Source of the DNA: Nannocystis exedens
Lineage (GTDB): Bacteria > Myxococcota_A > Polyangia > Polyangiales > Polyangiaceae
NCBI GenBank assembly: GCA_945865595.1
Contig: CAMBEV010000006.1
Location: 1 to 32,728, forward strand
DNA length: 32,728 nucleotides
Direction: 5' to 3'
The notes under the pieces: generated by a model
Database searches by the model: none
The model's input: the letters and a program-made list of their open reading frames with translations, nothing else
What the model was told of the DNA's origin: nothing
In this document: piece after piece, positions 31,852 to 32,728 of the stretch
How the letters are laid out: each line of letters opens with the position of its first letter
Numbering within the stretch: the stretch's first letter is position 1
Program-made: the position numbers and the translations under genes

Positions 31852-32728
31852 TTAATCGCGCTCCCAGACCGCCCAGGTGCCACGCGACCACTTGAGGTGA
31901 AACGTGCCGGGGGGCGGCCGGAAGCCCGAGCCCCGCGTCAGAACGTTGTCGTAGAAGGGGTAGAGCTCGCGGGTCGAGACTTGCTCGGGTGTCCACTCCC
32001 AGCGAAGGCGAAGCGGATCGCTGTTCGGCGGACCCGCGCCAGGGCGGTATTGGACAGGCCAATGCGGGAATCCCGAATATGAAAATTGTACCAAGCCACC
32101 TTTTTCAACTTGGTAATACGAAACATAATGAAGAAATGGCGCCATCGGCACCGTGCGTGAGCCCTTGTCGTAGATGAGCCCAGCCACCTTTTTGCGTGGA
32201 CCGATCGCCTCGATCGCCTCGTCGATTGCACCCACTTCGTCGAGCTCAAAGCGGATGAAGTGCTTGCAGGTGTTGACGATTGATGCGCCGCCGACGCCGA
32301 GCAGCGTCGCCGTGAGCACCGCGCCACTCGCGCCGACCGGAAATCGCAAAAGCGGAATCGCGGTCATCGCTGCCGTAATCGGGAATCGCTCGCAAAAGAG
32401 CCAAAACGGAGGAAGCTCGCTTCCGGTCGCGAAATAGAGCGCAAGGCACGCCACAGGCACGAGCCAAAAGCGCTTCGCGATGACCGACTTGCGCTCCTTG
32501 TCGCCAGCTGCGAGACCCAGTGCAACCAGCGCGAGCAAACCCAACGCCACGAGAGCGATCTCGTCCGTGTCGTCGATGAACGCGTCATTGAGCCACGAGA
32601 ACATCTCCGGCAACTTACGACCCACAGGGGCCGTTTCGAGCAACTTGCGAAAGCCACCGCCTGCCGTCTTGCCCGCCTCAGATGCCTTAAACCACCAACC
32701 AAGGAGGCCGAGCGCAGGCACCACCGGC
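31852..32728 (-). CDS. membrane protein, 5' end outside window
   Basis: Reading leftward from the right edge gives about 290 residues, with the start not in view. Hydrophobic segments lie near 56-73, 85-101, 105-126 and 131-150 (for example IALVALGLLALVALGLAAG). After about 150 the protein is soluble (CKHFIRFELDEVGAIDEAIEAIGPRKKVAGLIYD...). The C-terminal domain has FHLKWSRGTWAVWERD near the stop. The pattern of membrane helices plus a C-terminal soluble domain recalls multi-pass glycosyltransferase-like or sensor proteins, but no active-site motif is visible. It is the first gene in this window of the leftward operon with the bactofilins. Confidence 0.6.
   Translation of the reverse strand, partial: PVVPALGLLGWWFKASEAGKTAGGGFRKLLETAPVGRKLPEMFSWLNDAFIDDTDEIALVALGLLALVALGLAAGDKERKSVIAKRFWLVPVACLALYFATGSELPPFWLFCERFPITAAMTAIPLLRFPVGASGAVLTATLLGVGGASIVNTCKHFIRFELDEVGAIDEAIEAIGPRKKVAGLIYDKGSRTVPMAPFLHYVSYYQVEKGGLVQFSYSGFPHWPVQYRPGAGPPNSDPLRLRWEWTPEQVSTRELYPFYDNVLTRGSGFRPPPGTFHLKWSRGTWAVWERD

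Noticed and set aside
1-32728. CRISPR arrays and insertion sequences
   Set aside because: No regularly spaced repeats and no transposase-like protein were found on either strand.

Overview
The window is a GC-rich bacterial chromosome segment, most likely from the Myxococcota (Polyangia/myxobacterial-like). The evidence is a cluster of three bactofilins, a protein resembling the myxobacterial MXAN_5187 C-terminal family, Asp/Ala-rich outer-envelope lipoproteins (a beta-helix protein and a VWA protein), an AraC regulator of the type with an N-terminal ligand-binding domain, and an actinobacterial-type succinate dehydrogenase. This placement is inferred from family recognition only.

Layout. At 1-3500 there is a secreted-protein start running off the left edge, tRNA-Ser(CGA), a DJ-1/PfpI protein, a convergent LigB-type (DODA) dioxygenase, a zinc-ribbon SAM methyltransferase and an alpha/beta hydrolase whose catalytic core is missing and replaced by a long palindrome. 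At 3500-5800 tRNA-Arg(UCG) is followed by an AbiE-type (type IV) toxin-antitoxin locus: a decayed first copy of the antitoxin, an intact antitoxin with its own duplicated promoter/operator, and the nucleotidyltransferase toxin, the last two overlapping at ATGA. At 5800-12700 lie the sdhCAB operon, a TPR protein, a beta-helix lipoprotein and heme A synthase (ctaA); this is respiratory metabolism. At 12700-20200 are a VWA lipoprotein, a tiny membrane protein, a secreted papain-like (C39-like) protein, a scarred stretch with a truncated sigma factor and a truncated hydrolase, an NmrA-like NAD(P)-binding protein, a small lipoprotein, an MmgE/PrpD protein and an AraC regulator. At 20200-25830 are an 823-residue lipoprotein of unknown function, a CmpB-like membrane protein, the RseP-type site-2 protease and a TPR protein, followed by a cluster of hairpins.

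The right third (26075-32728, minus strand) reads as one compact operon, transcribed leftward: a membrane protein cut by the window edge, three bactofilins, pyrE, the PEP-synthase/PPDK regulatory kinase-phosphorylase, an unknown 380-residue protein, proC, the MXAN_5187-like protein and a small unknown protein. Several joints are overlaps of 4 to 20 bases, so co-translation is likely. It joins a cytoskeletal module to pyrimidine, proline and pyruvate/PEP control genes.

Most unusual items: the duplicated and decaying AbiEi antitoxin, whose 17-base palindromic operator exactly fills the promoter spacer; the quasi-palindromic scar in the hydrolase; the heme-poor, Cys/His-bearing SdhC that may carry a membrane Rieske-type cluster; two interlocking hairpins before the C39-like gene; and a three-hairpin intergenic cluster that may be a repeat element or RNA. 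No CRISPR array, IS element, integrase or origin was seen.
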